DNA from: Harmothoe impar
Lineage: Eukaryota; Annelida; Polychaeta; Phyllodocida; Polynoidae
NCBI GenBank assembly: GCA_947462335.1
Contig: OX381708.1
Location: 7,068,001-7,132,000 of the forward strand
Direction of reading: 5' to 3'
DNA length: 64,000 bases
Below, piece by piece: positions 52,537 through 63,300 of this stretch; positions within the stretch are counted from its first letter, which is position 1; each line of letters begins with the position of its first letter. The position numbers were made by a program, and so were the translations under genes. The notes under the pieces are model-generated. The model did not search any database and was not told the origin of the DNA. It saw only the letters and a list, made by a program, of their open reading frames with translations.

Positions 52537-55500
52537 CTGGAGAGAAAAAAACATAAATTGTGACACACACCTCATTTCTGAGCCTTTTAAAGGCAATAAG
52601 TATAGTGCTGGTAGCTACCAGGGGTTACAATGGAAGCCTCGCAGGAGCTACATTTCCATGTCGGTTTCTTCTCTATTGACATGCAATAAATGGAAAAGTT
52701 CACTCATCGGAGTCCATTTACATTGCTTTCACTCGCAGAACTTTGGTCTAGAGTTTCGGTACAATGTTAACTGCAAAGCTTTTGCGTAGTTTCTCTTTCT
52801 TTCTGTATTACTTCATCCATGCAATCCAGACTAATTGGTTATGCTTTTCAAGATTGATGGTAGGCCTTTGATGACCATGTCTATAAGAATTTTGGTATTG
52901 TCTATGCTAGTGGAAGGGTCTAGTCTTGTCTCTAGCTGTTGATACATATTGTGTCTCGTGGCAGGCATTGATTAATTCATAAATTGATCGATGTAACAAC
53001 CCTGCACATGTTAAGTACTTAACGGGACTGCGTCAATTTAGCAAGGAAGTCTTCCATAAGCGGTGGTAATTTCCATTAATACGGGTATTTAAATTTGTAT
53101 TTGATGATCTCACCATTCCCCCACCCGCCCACGCATCTTTTCAGGGAACGAGATATCAAATCAAATAAAGTGTGCCATGGCATAACTAGAAATTTAAGAT
53201 GAGGATAAATCAATAGCATAAATAAGTGAACCAGAGCCTGGTGCAAGTTATATACAAGGAACCAAAGTATCATTGATTAGCATGTATATGCCCTGGCTTA
53301 GTAGAGTAACAATATTCAGACCTTTTATTCAGCTTATAGAATTGTCCTAATGTCTTGTCCCTTAGGCTTTTATGTGAGAATTTACAGTAGACATTATCAC
53401 ACTTTCAAGTGCTTGATTGGGTTGTTAAACGTCTAAGTTGGCAAGGGGTCAGCCACAAATAGTGGTAGTCTGCCTGGTTAAAGAATTTTCCCAAGCTGCA
53501 AGATATCATATGAAATAGTTCATGATAGACCCTAGTCCTCATTTTAATTTCTTACCTGTGCTGCCCCTTGACTTGGTGTCGTTACTCTTGGTAATTTGGC
53601 ATGTTCCGGCATGTAGTAACGGGGCTCGTCAGGCAGAGGGTTGTGGCAGCCCTCACACGTGTTGTAGTCAGAGCTCAGCTGTCCACAGGTGGGGCATACC
53701 GCATACTTCCCTTCCACTCTCTGTAAAAAACATAAGTTGTATGAGACACATTCCGTTTCCTTTCATGAAAGCATTGACTCCACCTGTAAGCCCAACCCCA
53801 GAAATGCCTAGCGTTAACCTCTCTGATAAGCATATAAGATATTTGGGAACATTTTTCCAATTTATCTCAAAGGAAACATTTTTTATATGATGATTCCCAA
53901 GTTGGAGCCAATTATAATTATATGAGCAGAATAAAGCATTATTTACCAGAACAAGGTTGGCTTATCAGAGGCTTTACGGTATATAAAATAAGATATTTAA
54001 AGTTTCTCTATAATTTAATATATTAAATCTATAAAGCCTACTTCTTTTTTTCAAAAGTGTTTTATTGGGTAAAAGATAACAAATACAAAAGTAGATGCAT
54101 CATCCTAGCTTAGGCGCATTGCCTTGCTTCCACTAGGTCCCCTTCATAGACAATTTTGACTGATATGCTTATTCTCCAATAGTCATTAGGAGCCCCATTG
54201 GAATTTATTTGTCTTAATCAAAAGGGTTTTCGGGTGTTTTTGAGTGATGGGCGTTATATACCTACCACTTTTTGGGGTCGGCCAGCTGTAATATTTGCTT
54301 CGGTTATTTTTGCCAATAAAGCTGCAACAGTAAGAAAAAAAGCAACTTAAGAAGCAGCATGAGATGGTTGATCGTTTTAGTTTCATAATCAACATGTGAC
54401 ACAAAGGAGAAAGACTAAAATAGGTTTCCTAGAATTTATACATATGGCACCTGGTTGCACTATAGTAAACCAGAGCTTCGCAGAACAAGATCCAGTTTTG
54501 GCATGGTGTGATGAGAACTGCCCTTTCAGAGCTTACTCTAAATTCCCGCTTTAAATTGATAACAATCATGCCTATAAAAAAGGGTGCAGGGGTTTTAAGT
54601 TTGCTTCAGTAATAAAATCCCTTAATATCAGGACTCCCAAATTGAGTGAGGAGTGCGGGTTATATGTGAGATGTGAGTTATACATGGGAAGCTACAGTAT
54701 TGGATTTACTTCTGCACATGAAATAGATATGACAATGGTAATGGAGGAAATGATTTCAGCCAGACCTCGGACACCAGGGAGGTGTCTGATAATGGACATG
54801 ATCTGCCATCCACCTTCAAGGGTCAAGAAGTCTTTAAGCAGGGCAACTCACCGCCGGATCTGGGATCATAAGCTCTGGAGCCCACCTGCCCTTGCCCTGG
54901 TGTTGTTACTCGTGGTATCTTGGCATGTTCCGGCATGTAGTAGCGGGGCTCGTCAGGCAGAGGGTTGTGGCAGCCCTCACAGGTGTTGTAGTCAGGGCTC
55001 AGCTGTCCACAGGTGGGGCATACCGCATACTTCCCTTCCACTCTCTGCAGAAAACATAAGTTGTATGAGACAGATTCTGTTTCATTTTATGAGAGAATTA
55101 GGGAGTGAAGTTGACTCAACCTATAAGCCTACTGCATGCTTCCCTTCCACTCTCTGGAGACAAAGATGTGTAGGATAAGGAGACAGTATATTCAATGTGA
55201 AAGATATATCTGGAACATCTATCATGTATTTATACCCTTTACATGTGTAAATAAGGAACTTTAATTCATGGACACTTTCTGGTGTAAAGAAAGGGGGAGG
55301 GTTATTCAGGGGTGGATGCTTATTATGTCACATGGTAATGAATATTATCCTAGTTGATGTGAATATTGAGCTACTTATTTGATAGAAGTTATTTGATACT
55401 GAAATTATAACACTTGAGATTTCTCAGTTACAGGGTGTTAAAAACCTACCACTTTATGGGTCTTCTTGACGCTGGCTGCCTTTTTATTTCCTTCTGATTT

Positions 55501-58031
55501 CTTCATGCTAAATCCAGTTGTTGTTACTAATATCCCTGCAACTGTGAAAGAAAAGCAAGTGTGAGTGGCTGGTTCTTAATTGTACCTTTCAGTAAAAATT
55601 AGGGATGTCATCGATACCCCCTACATTGAAATACAGACATTTCATCTATTCTGATTATTGCATCGAGAAAACCATCATATCGATACACCCTTTGATCCCT
55701 GAAAAGCTGGAAGAGCCCCCTTTTCAAAACTTGAGGATTTTGTAAATATTCGACAAAGAACAAAAGATATCATTCAAAAGGCAATGCAAGCCTGGAAATA
55801 AGGTTAACAGTGCCCAACAGTTCATTTTAAAAAGGCTTACAAATGATTCTAGAAAAAATATCAATCCCTGACCATAAAATTTGTGGTCTTTGGATAGAAC
55901 AGGATGTATTAAAATATGGTATGTCGTGCAGCAAAGTCACATGCAGTAAAATACACGTTTGTGTTGCTGATTTTAAGTTATGTCCTACTATATTTTGACA
56001 TCAACAAAAATCTGAGAATCGAGACCAAAAATCGCGATAATCAGAATCAACAAAAATGAGATGTCAATGACATCCCTAGCAAAAATAGCACATATGAAAA
56101 GGGCTTAAATGGGTTACCCATGATCTATACACCTTGTCACATAAAATGTCTTAGTCCATAAGAATTTGTATATGTCCTAGACTATTACTAAAAGCTCTTT
56201 AACTGCTCAGCTTTAATAGCTGTTGAAGGTTGCATGAGGATACACCCAGCACGTGGTGTGGCCAACGTCACCGTGTCAATTCCCGCATTTGAGTTGACAG
56301 TGTTATTGTAACATGTCTTCGGTCCGGATACTGGAACACCATTTTTTTCTTATTTGTGTCACGCTCGCACATGGGTGTTTATTTAAAACGAAGTTATGGT
56401 ATACTTCAAAATTAAAGTACCCATAGCCAGACCCTATGTGTGGGTTATAACATTTTCTCAAAGTCTAGGTGCAGGTTTTACGAGGATGAGGGGTGTGAGT
56501 AGTACGAAAGCCATGTATAAATTACAGGGATGAAAGTCGACTATGTCAAAAAAACTTTAAGATATAACATACCTCATAACTACATTATAGAACACTATGA
56601 ATGTTTATGCATCTATAGACACATATGTAGTGCTGTGCAGCAGGATTTGTCATGTCTATATTCTCCTGGACATCATCTCCTGCTGAGGACAAGCATTTGT
56701 CATGTCCATGTGGTCATGGACGTTATCTCCTGCTGAGGAGAATGAGAAATCTGTCCATACACTCTCCATGCATAGCACCTTGGTTTCAGTGGCTAAGCCT
56801 CATGTGAAGAGTGTAAATGGATAGGACTATAGAGGAGATACAGGACTTCAAGCTTTCTCAAGTTAACTTGAAATTGGCTGAGAAAAACTTGACACTGAGA
56901 TCAGTGTGGTGTAGTCTGTCTGTGTATGTGTAGGACCACTGAGGATGAACCAGTGATGATTCTGACGTCTTATCATAGGATTACACACACAAAATAAGTT
57001 TGATTGAGTTTATATTGAGTAATTATCAAATATATCCTAAATGAGCCAACAGCTAAATATCCTAATTATATTTTTTGTGATTGAAAAAAAACTTGATTTC
57101 AGGGAAAAACTTAAAGACTTTCATCCCTGAAATTAATATATGTACTCCATAACACCAAAGACAAAACAAGCACAAAAGGAGGGTTCAAGCAACATAGAGG
57201 AAAGCTAAACAACTGCATAATTAATTTTTAGCAAAAGCATAAGGCCATAAAAAAGTTTTATCCTAGTAAAATGGCCAAAAATAAACAGGGTCGGTAGGTT
57301 AGACCTTTTATTTTTATTTTTCGTTTTTTTGTGAAAAAAATGTGAATTTTAGTGGTAAAAACGCTAAAATATTATAAATCTTTAAAAAAGAGAAAATGCC
57401 TTAAAAACATTAGGGTCGGCCCCAAAATTGGAGGGTCGGATGGAATACCAGAACACAAGTTTTTATTTTTTAGGCCTAAACAAAAGCAAATAAATTTATG
57501 TATTCTAGCTAACTACCATTACCAATTTAGTAGAAAATATAGGTAAGTACATCAGAATGATCAAATCCTGAGTTTTAGGAAATCAATATACCAAAAACAA
57601 AAGCATGGGTGAGGCCAAAAGAAAAAAAAAGGTTTGTTTCAGGTCACCTGACCGACCCTATCAAAACAGGCCGGACCCTAAGTTTTTTTAATGCAATTTT
57701 GAAGAAATTCCACATTTTTACCCTTTTAGGAGCAATTTTCGGGTGTTAGGAGAGGCTTGCTAGTACTTTCATGTTATAAAAAAAAAGTTAAATTTTTTTT
57801 AAAAATCCAACCTTCCGACTCTACATTTTCTGCCCATGTTACCTGGAACAAACCTTTTTTTTTTGAGTAATAGGAAAAGAAAAGTATAGTGTAGTTACCA
57901 GCTCGCACCTCTGTCTTGTTAATGGTGATGTCACAAGCAGTGCGGGAACAAACGAAGGAATCGGAGAAAGCAAAGTGTGGAATTAAACGCGCTTCTTTAA
58001 GCTCTCCAGAGCACTTGATATCTACTTCCAT
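51070..58031 (-). CDS. Zinc-ribbon x2 / half-BACK / Kelch fusion protein (six coding exons)
   Basis: Model with exons 57899-58031, 55450-55535, 54852-55044, 54266-54321, 53556-53720 and 51070-52536. All junctions have GT donors and AG acceptors. Phases agree (1, 0, 1, 0, 0) and the total of 2100 nt gives 699 residues plus stop. The start ATG at 58031 is the first after an in-frame TGA. The N-terminal part has a cysteine pair (VCSRTAC), then lysine-rich KKSEGNKKAASVKK, then two copies of a C4 zinc-ribbon, CPTCGQLS-DYNTCEGC (C-X2-C-X9-C-X2-C), each followed by PLPDEPRYYMPEHAK. The kelch exon adds half-BACK and the propeller. The BTB domain has thus been replaced by zinc ribbons. I do not recognise a named family for the N-terminal part, and the partner or target is unknown. 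Transcript evidence would settle the junction at 53556/52536. Confidence 0.68.
52537..53555 (-). other. Intron before the kelch exon
   Basis: Acceptor at the low end, GTAAGA donor at the high end. AT-rich, with 'gattgggttgttaaacgtc', the dispersed repeat also at about 11990. No exon seen inside. Confidence 0.55.
53556..53720 (-). CDS. Zinc-ribbon exon, second copy
   Basis: 165 nt, acceptor 'tgttttttacag', donor CAG|GTAAGA. Reads RVEGKYAVCPTCGQLSSDYN, then TCEGCHNPLPDEPRYYMPEH and ends TTPSQGAAQ. Starts and ends in phase 0, matching the kelch exon at 52536. Nearly identical to 54886-55044. The high identity, with intron flanks also alike, indicates recent duplication. Confidence 0.8.
54266..54321 (-). 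CDS. Short linker exon, second copy
   Basis: 56 nt, acceptor 'ttactgttgcag', donor GTG|GTAGGT. Enters in phase 1 and leaves in phase 0, reading ALLAKITEANITAGRPQKV. The equivalent of 55450-55535: both end in KV with the same donor, and it is shorter by 30 nt. Confidence 0.65.
54852..55044 (-). CDS. Zinc-ribbon exon, first copy, with two donors
   Basis: Acceptor 'ttatgttttctgcag'. Reads RVEGKYAVCPTCGQLSPDYN, then TCEGCHNPLPDEPRYYMPEH and TTPGQGQ. Two donors are visible: CAG|GTGGGC after 54886 (159 nt, phase 0) and GCG|GTGAGT after 54852 (193 nt, phase 1). The long form fits the phase-1 linker exon at 54321. The short form would fit the phase-0 kelch exon directly and give a single-ribbon isoform. 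A truncated third copy of the exon start (AGAGTGGAAGGGAAGCATGC, minus strand) is at about 55136-55155. Confidence 0.78.
55450..55535 (-). CDS. Lysine-rich linker exon, first copy
   Basis: 86 nt, acceptor 'cacagttgcag', donor GTG|GTAGGT. In phase 1 after the exon at 57899 it reads ILVTTTGFSMKKSEGNKKAA and ends VKKTHKV. Basic, possibly nuclear-localising; this is inferred from composition only. Confidence 0.65.
55536..57242 (-). other. Intron of the fusion gene
   Basis: No exon recognised. Near 56640-56740 a roughly 60-bp segment is duplicated ('tttgtcatgtc.at...tggac.t.atctcctgctgagga'). A decayed copy of a 'gggatgtcat' inverted-repeat element may span about 55601-56082: 'agggatgtcatcgat' at the left and 'atgacatccct' at the right. 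Confidence 0.5.
57243..57476. mobile_element. GGCC-end MITE, TAA target duplication
   Basis: GGCCATAAAAAAG at the left and 'tttttaggcc' at the right, flanked by TAA (57240-57242, 57477-57479). The interior has 'gggtcgg' motifs like its relatives. It lies within the intron of the fusion gene. Confidence 0.7.
57613..57870. mobile_element. GGCC-end MITE, right end decayed
   Basis: Starts GGCCAAAAGAAAAAAAAAGG, then 'tttgtttcaggtcacctgaccgaccc'. The right end is 'catgttacctggaacaaacc' plus poly-T. Closely matches 8371-8622. Confidence 0.75.
57899..58031 (-). CDS. First coding exon of the fusion gene
   Basis: 133 nt, beginning with the ATG at 58031 (MEVDIKCSGELKEARLIPHF) and ending at donor CTG|GTAACT in phase 1. 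Contains CSRTACDITINKTEVRA. A TGA in frame 16 codons upstream supports the start. An upstream untranslated exon is probable. Confidence 0.65.
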
Positions 58032-58287
58032 TTGCCAACACCAGTCAAATAGGGATTCAGTGCAGGTGGGGGTTCAAAGCGTGAAATTTTCCCATACCAT
58101 AGCATTAATACACACCAAAGGGGCCAAACCAATGAAACCATAAATAAATCATGTCTGAAACCTGAAACTCGCAAACATCAGAATCCATAATATGTTCAAG
58201 CTTTGGAAGTTAACCAGTGAATACTGTGCACATTTTTCATCATCTCCCCCTGCATTGGCAGAAATCATAGTGCCTTTGTTAACAGGA

Positions 58288-58336
58288 TGCATGGATGCAG
58301 CCCCGGCGAGTAACTCGCCAGGACTGCATTCAAGTT
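58288..58336. repeat. Foldback GATGCAG hairpin unit
   Basis: 'gatgcagccccggcgagtaactcgccaggactgcattc' forms a hairpin. Same family as 18896-19033. It directly abuts the MITE that follows and may have replaced that element's left end. Confidence 0.7.
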
Positions 58337-58337
58337 T

Positions 58338-58613
58338 GAAGGGGGGGGGGGTAAAAAATTTGGACCCCTTGACCCGGGGGGGGGGGGGGGGTAAAAAATT
58401 TAGACCCTTCTGGGGAGGGTCAAAAAAATTCAACCTGTTTTCAGTGAAAAAGCCAGCGCGTTACTATGCTACAAAGAGGCGCGAACGTGCACAATTTTCT
58501 GCCTGCCGGGGGGGGGGGGGGGGGGTAAAAAATTTCGACCCCTCTAGGGGGGGAGGGGGTGAAAACATTTCGCGAAATCTCCCCCCCCCTTGTTGTTCAA
58601 AAATGAGCACTGC
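58338..58613. mobile_element. G/C-homopolymer MITE, left end missing
   Basis: The right end 'ttgttcaaaaatgagcactgcc' matches the family terminus. The interior has long poly-G runs and the AGCGCGTTACTATGCTACAA core. The left terminal repeat is absent. Confidence 0.7.
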
Positions 58614-58868
58614 CTTAGTGGGTTAAAGGGTTTACACTACATGTATTACAAGTTCGGCTAGTTTTTTTTTCATTTCATGGTGAATACGACACTCCCATTG
58701 ACTTAACCAAGGGAGGCCGTATTTAACACCCCCCCGTAAAATAACCCTCTCTGTATTTCATGGCCTTCTAAATCATTAAAATTGATTATTTAAACACTAT
58801 AAAATAGCTTTTTCAGATCAATTAAGTGGAATTTTGATAAATATAATTAATGATAACATGAAATAAAC

Positions 58869-58967
58869 ACAAAGGAGCACTCGTATAGTTCCCCACTGAG
58901 GGTTATTTCACTCGGCTCCGCCTCGTGAATTAACCCACAGTGGGGAACTATACTCGTGAACCTTTGT
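58869..58967. repeat. Long hairpin, about 43-bp arms
   Basis: The left arm includes TATAGTTCCCCACTGAGGGT and the right arm its complement with few mismatches. The loop is 'tcggctccgcctc'. The outer ends ACAAAGG/CCTTTGT also pair. Probably a foldback element. Confidence 0.85.
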
Positions 58968-59959
58968 CTATATATTTTTCTCAAGATCTCCCATTAAAAC
59001 GATGATGAAGCTATATCATATCATATGTCATATCGGTGTAGTTTCCCTGTACAGCTAGAACAATATTTCCATGTGTTATCTGAGTAGGTAGACATGGGGG
59101 AAGAACAGATACTAATTAATTGATTGTTACTTAGGCAGTTTAATGTCCGGAGGGCACATTGCATTGCATTTTCAGAACTATTCACCTGTTGGAATGTCTC
59201 AAATCTCAAATCTAAACCAAACTTGTCAGATGTCCATTAATGGCTAATGGTTATGTAATAGTTAGACTATGGTTATGAAAGGGTAAATAGAATTAACCAC
59301 AGCTTTATAAGCTTTTGCAATCCATTTAGTTGTAGGTTCACTAGATCTCTTGCGATAAGAATTTGAACACATTTTACTAGTACATTGCCTATTCGGTTAG
59401 CCCCCTTTGGAGAGGCGTTATCTTTGGGGAGATAAGCCTGATAAGGCCCACGCTGTACTGTGTGACGTAGGTTCTGCTCCCAAGAATTAGGGGGTGCTCC
59501 TTCTTTAGACAAAGGGAGTCGGGGGGGGGGGGGAGGAATTTTGTGAGGTTTTATCAATTTTTTCCACTCTATAAGTTTTCTTTGTCCGTCCTCAACACCC
59601 TCCCCCCTCGCCGTTGTTAAAAGATGAGAGATGGCTATTCCCAGACTTCCTCCATATATTACGAAATTCCCTGACTTTCCACTTTCTTTTCACATTGCAC
59701 TTTCCCTGACTTCCCCTGGCTTTCCATGACCCTGTAATAAGGTAGGCACTTACCTATATATTAACGGTTTGTGCTGTGTATTATATCTTACACCAATGGA
59801 TAGATCTCGTTAAAAGAAGTGAATCTGCTTTTTAAATGAAGTCTTTATGTGAAGTTGAAGTTAAAATATACATGGTTAAAGGTCTCATATCAACCCAATA
59901 ATTCTGCCACAATATCCCATAGTTAAGAGTTTAGGTGTTTGTGATGGGTGTGATCTTAG
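58968..59959. other. Non-coding stretch
   Basis: No supported gene. 59515-59640 contains a decayed poly-G/poly-C segment ending 'ccgttgttaaaagatgag', likely a degenerate G/C-homopolymer MITE. Confidence 0.5.
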
Positions 59960-60640
59960 CAGGCAGGGTAGGTGAGGCAGCCAGGGCCACAGGCACCCTC
60001 CTGGGCCGAGTGTAGAGCCACAAGGTCCGCCCACACTAACATCACACCCTGCCTGCACCCCCTGTAAAGGTGGTAGAGGGCTATCGATTTTGGAGTAGCA
60101 TTTAGAATATATTGCGCAATTACAAAAATAAATGGCATTGACTATTTCTAGACCAGAATTGACAGGAGAATGCTCGGAAATAATTTGTTTTAGTGTGCAA
60201 CATCATCTTCTTATAGTAAACGGCTGCTAAACCTAGCACAAAAAAATCTCAATTTTTGTTGAAATTGATGTCAGAAACGGAATCTACGGCCAATTTAACG
60301 GCTATACATAGGTCACTTGATTAAGTTCTATTTAATTATCTTCTTTTGATTAAAAAAATGCATGTGTGCAGAGAAGGGCCACAGGCACCCCCCTGGGCCG
60401 AGTGTACAGCCACAAGGTCCGCCCACACTAACATCACACCCTGCCTGCACCCCCTGTAAAGGTGGTAGAGGGCTATATTTTCCCTACGATTTTAGCGCAG
60501 CATATAAAACATACTGCGCACAGTCAGAAAGACATTACATAACAATTTTCTAGACCAGAATTAACAGGGGAATGCGTGGAAACAATTAGTTTTGGCGTGC
60601 TCCATCATTTTCATATAGAAAATAGCCGCTAAAGTTATGT
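59960..60640. repeat. Two-copy tandem duplication with GC-rich core
   Basis: About 59960-60240 and 60365-60640 are homologous. A 100-bp GC-rich core ('gggccacaggcaccc.cctgggccgag' through 'cccctgtaaaggtggtagaggg') is almost unchanged, while the flanks ('tctagaccagaatt.acagg.gaatgc') have diverged more. On the minus strand the core is open in both copies (IALYHLYRGCRQGVMLVWAD). No known RNA or protein family is recognised. Confidence 0.75.
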
Positions 60641-60644
60641 TTCA

Positions 60645-61818
60645 ACTGTATTTCCGGAAAAAACTCATTTCTTGCTTACCCAGTAATTGCTAAATCATTT
60701 ATCTAAGATATACATCGAAATCGCACCATCAATACCTTTACAATGATACCCTTTGAGTCCCAATACTCCTTTAAATAACTTCAGACTGAGCATTTAAAGA
60801 AACCATATGTTGAAACTCCCCTTTAGAAAACATATCACACATTACACTGCCGCGGCCGTCAGAACGGCGCACGGGAGATAGGTCAGTGCCTAAATAAGGC
60901 GGCATAACTGACCCTACACACATCCAGGCCACAGTGCTGGTGAGCCTTTAAATCCCCGGAGGAGTGTTATGCTTGCCTTATCTAGATTAAAATGTCCCTA
61001 TATTTACCACTTGGGAGTTTACGTAGAAGGTATCAAAGCTAAAAGAGGGTGCAAGGAAAGAAGGGGTTTCCTTTGTTTTCCATATACCGTACATAACTAC
61101 ATATGTGTACCGGTACCAATTATTGACTACATTATGGAGACAACAAGTCAGGGAGACATTGTATGCTAGCGAGTGAATTGACCCAAATTTGGCGTTGGGC
61201 TAGCTTGGAGTTTGATCTTCATGCTTCTTTTTTTTAAACCTTAGGCCACACCAAATTATAGAGTTGGTCTACGAATTTACAGGGTACCCACACAAATTTC
61301 ATTTTCAAATTCCATGTGTTTTCCCTGAGCCACGGCAGAATTTCCCTGTGCTGTTTGCTTAGGAACTGTTATTAATATTCATAATTGGGTAGTCTGTCAG
61401 GAGTCAAAATTATGAAAATCTACAAGCCAAGTAGTGCATTCTCGTGCTTTTTGAGAATAGATTATACCACCACCACCATTATGGTTTCAAAATGTTTTTC
61501 CCTGTGTGCAAAAATATTTTTTTTCATGTGTTTTCCCTGTGTTTTGGAAACATTTTCAAATTCCATGTGTTTCCCTGACAGGGAATCGATTTTTCCACTT
61601 TCCCTGTTATTCCATGTTTTCCCTGTTTGTGGGTACCCTGAATTTAGTTTTTCAGGGCGGGCGATTTTTCTGCTTTCTTTTTTGAGAGAAAAATCTTTTT
61701 CCTTTTCTTTTTTACAAACTGAATAGAAAAGTGCACCTTATAAGGGAGTGACCTTTTTTTTAAGTGAGCCTAGGCGAAACGTACAAGTACGCTTCAGTAT
61801 TGAATTCCATGAAGCTTA
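60645..61818. other. Non-coding stretch with local repeats
   Basis: No gene supported. 61310-61640 holds many 'ttttccctgtg', 'aaattccatgtgttttccctg' repeats, a degenerate short tandem array. 60848-60960 is a GC-rich patch of unknown role. Confidence 0.5.
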
Positions 61819-62057
61819 GGGACTGTTCATTTATTAGTTATGGGGGGGAGCGTAAAAAAAATAGGCCCCCTTTTTGTTTTTTAGCAAAAAAGCCAGCACA
61901 TTTCTTTAGTTTAAAGGGGGGATATTTGGGGGGGGGGGGAACAATACATTCCACACATCCTCGAGGGAGGGGGGGGGGGTGTGTAAAAAATGTCCATGCC
62001 TCCAAGCGAAATCTCACCACACGACCCCTCCCCTGTAATTAATAAATGAACACTCCC
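61819..62057. mobile_element. G/C-homopolymer MITE, TTA target duplication
   Basis: GGGACTGTTCATTTATTAGT at the left and complement 'taataaatgaacactccc' at the right, flanked by TTA (61816-61818, 62058-62060). A shortened, diverged copy of the family core ('agccagcacatttctttagt') is present. Confidence 0.75.
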
Positions 62058-63061
62058 TTAATCTCACCAAATAGCTCCAAATGATCTTCATGTTCTACCC
62101 TTCGCCAGTCACTTCGTGCAGTTGTCAGAATCCATGCAGAATATGCAGCATTTAATTGACAAACTCAATGATTCCCGACGAATTCATGGACATTGTCAAC
62201 AATACCCTACTATTAGAACTAGTCTACATCGTTAATCGTTTGCTAATATCAACATGTGGGATAGAAAATAATTAGCTTATTTATAAAATTCATGACAGAT
62301 GTCTACATAAACAATGATGTTAAGTCTCTGGCCGATACAGAGAAGTAGCAACCCCCCCCCCCCTCCCTTTTAATTTTTCATCCCTATAAATGCCCCCCCC
62401 CCCTTCTTTTTTAAAGGCCCCAGGCAGGGGAGTGCTGTGTCATTTGTTGATTTTAAGAAATGGCAATCACTCAATGGCAATGGCAATGTGAATGTCCCTT
62501 GTCGAAAAACTTGCACCCCCCTTGAACTTTCAATACTTTGCAGACATGGAGGGGCTTCTAGTCCCTGAACTTCGGCAACATGCAGGCTCCCCCCCCCCAA
62601 AGGAAATTTATTTACGCCCCCCCCCCCTACACCCTCATGATGAGATGTCGAAATTATTAACGCCCCCCCCCCCCCCCAAATAAAAATTAAAAATTAAAAA
62701 AAAAAAAATCATTACTGGTAATTTTATAAATGAACGCCCCCCTTGCCTTGGCTCATGGAATTTCCCACAGAAAAATGATGGTGAAAATAACGAAGCCGGT
62801 TATTTTTAGGTGTTGAAGTCACATGTCTCAACCACTCCCCCCTCCACTCTTTTACCAAGGAACATTAATAACGAGAGACGTCCTTTTAGAAATGCAAAAA
62901 ATGAAAAATGATGAATCATGAAAAGTTGGAAAACCTGGCTCCAGCCCGACGCGCGGGAAACGCCGAGACGTTTTGACAACCATTATTTAGCCTGCAAACT
63001 TAATTTATCCATCACCTAACTCGGTACTTTGAATGAAAGAATGATCAAATAGTATTCCTAC
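62058..63061. other. Non-coding stretch with C-rich runs
   Basis: 62350-62740 has several poly-C runs and 'tttataaatgaacgcccccc', possibly another decayed member of the G/C-homopolymer family. No gene supported. Confidence 0.5.
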
Positions 63062-63300
63062 CTGACGGGGAGTAGCTGCCACCTCAGTTTTTAGATGAAA
63101 TGATACGTCTTTGTGCCGTTTTTGTAGACCCGATTTCTCTGTTGTGAAACCGCATGCGATCCTGGACCGGAAGAGGCTGCAGTGGCGCCGCCTGATGTGA
63201 AAACTGGGAACTAGAGCTGAAGCTGATTCCTGGTGGTACCAGCGCAGCCTCTACTTCCTGTATTGCAAAACGTGAAGAAAACAAAACGTCTCTCCTGCAA
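63062..63300 (-). promoter_or_regulatory. Candidate untranslated first exon / promoter of the fusion gene
   Basis: This patch is richer in GC and CpG than its surroundings and ends, on the minus strand, with a good donor (CCGTCAG|GTAGGAATAC) at 63062. Reading frames in it stop before the donor, so it would be 5' UTR. It is about 5 kb upstream of the first coding exon on the same strand. Placement is inferred from composition and the single splice signal. Confidence 0.4.

Noticed and set aside
52575..52596. Start of the 51070 protein upstream of the acceptor (MPLKGSEM...)
   Set aside because: These codons lie on the intron side of a strong acceptor, include the polypyrimidine tract and begin with TTG. 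The phase-0 exon model is better supported.
16274..53555. A shared BTB exon spliced alternatively to every kelch exon, as in BTB-zinc-finger loci such as lola
   Set aside because: Most kelch exons have in-frame stops between acceptor and start, at different positions, and no BTB-encoding exon is visible upstream in the window. Only 16274 and 51070 remain compatible with in-frame joining.
59960..60640. Spliceosomal or other known small RNA in the duplicated GC-rich core
   Set aside because: I compared it from memory with U1, U2, 7SL and tRNA features (e.g. B box) and found no match.
61385..61726. 113-codon plus-strand open frame
   Set aside because: It is made of degenerate 'ttttccctgtg' repeats (phenylalanine/serine-rich) and has no homology or splice context.
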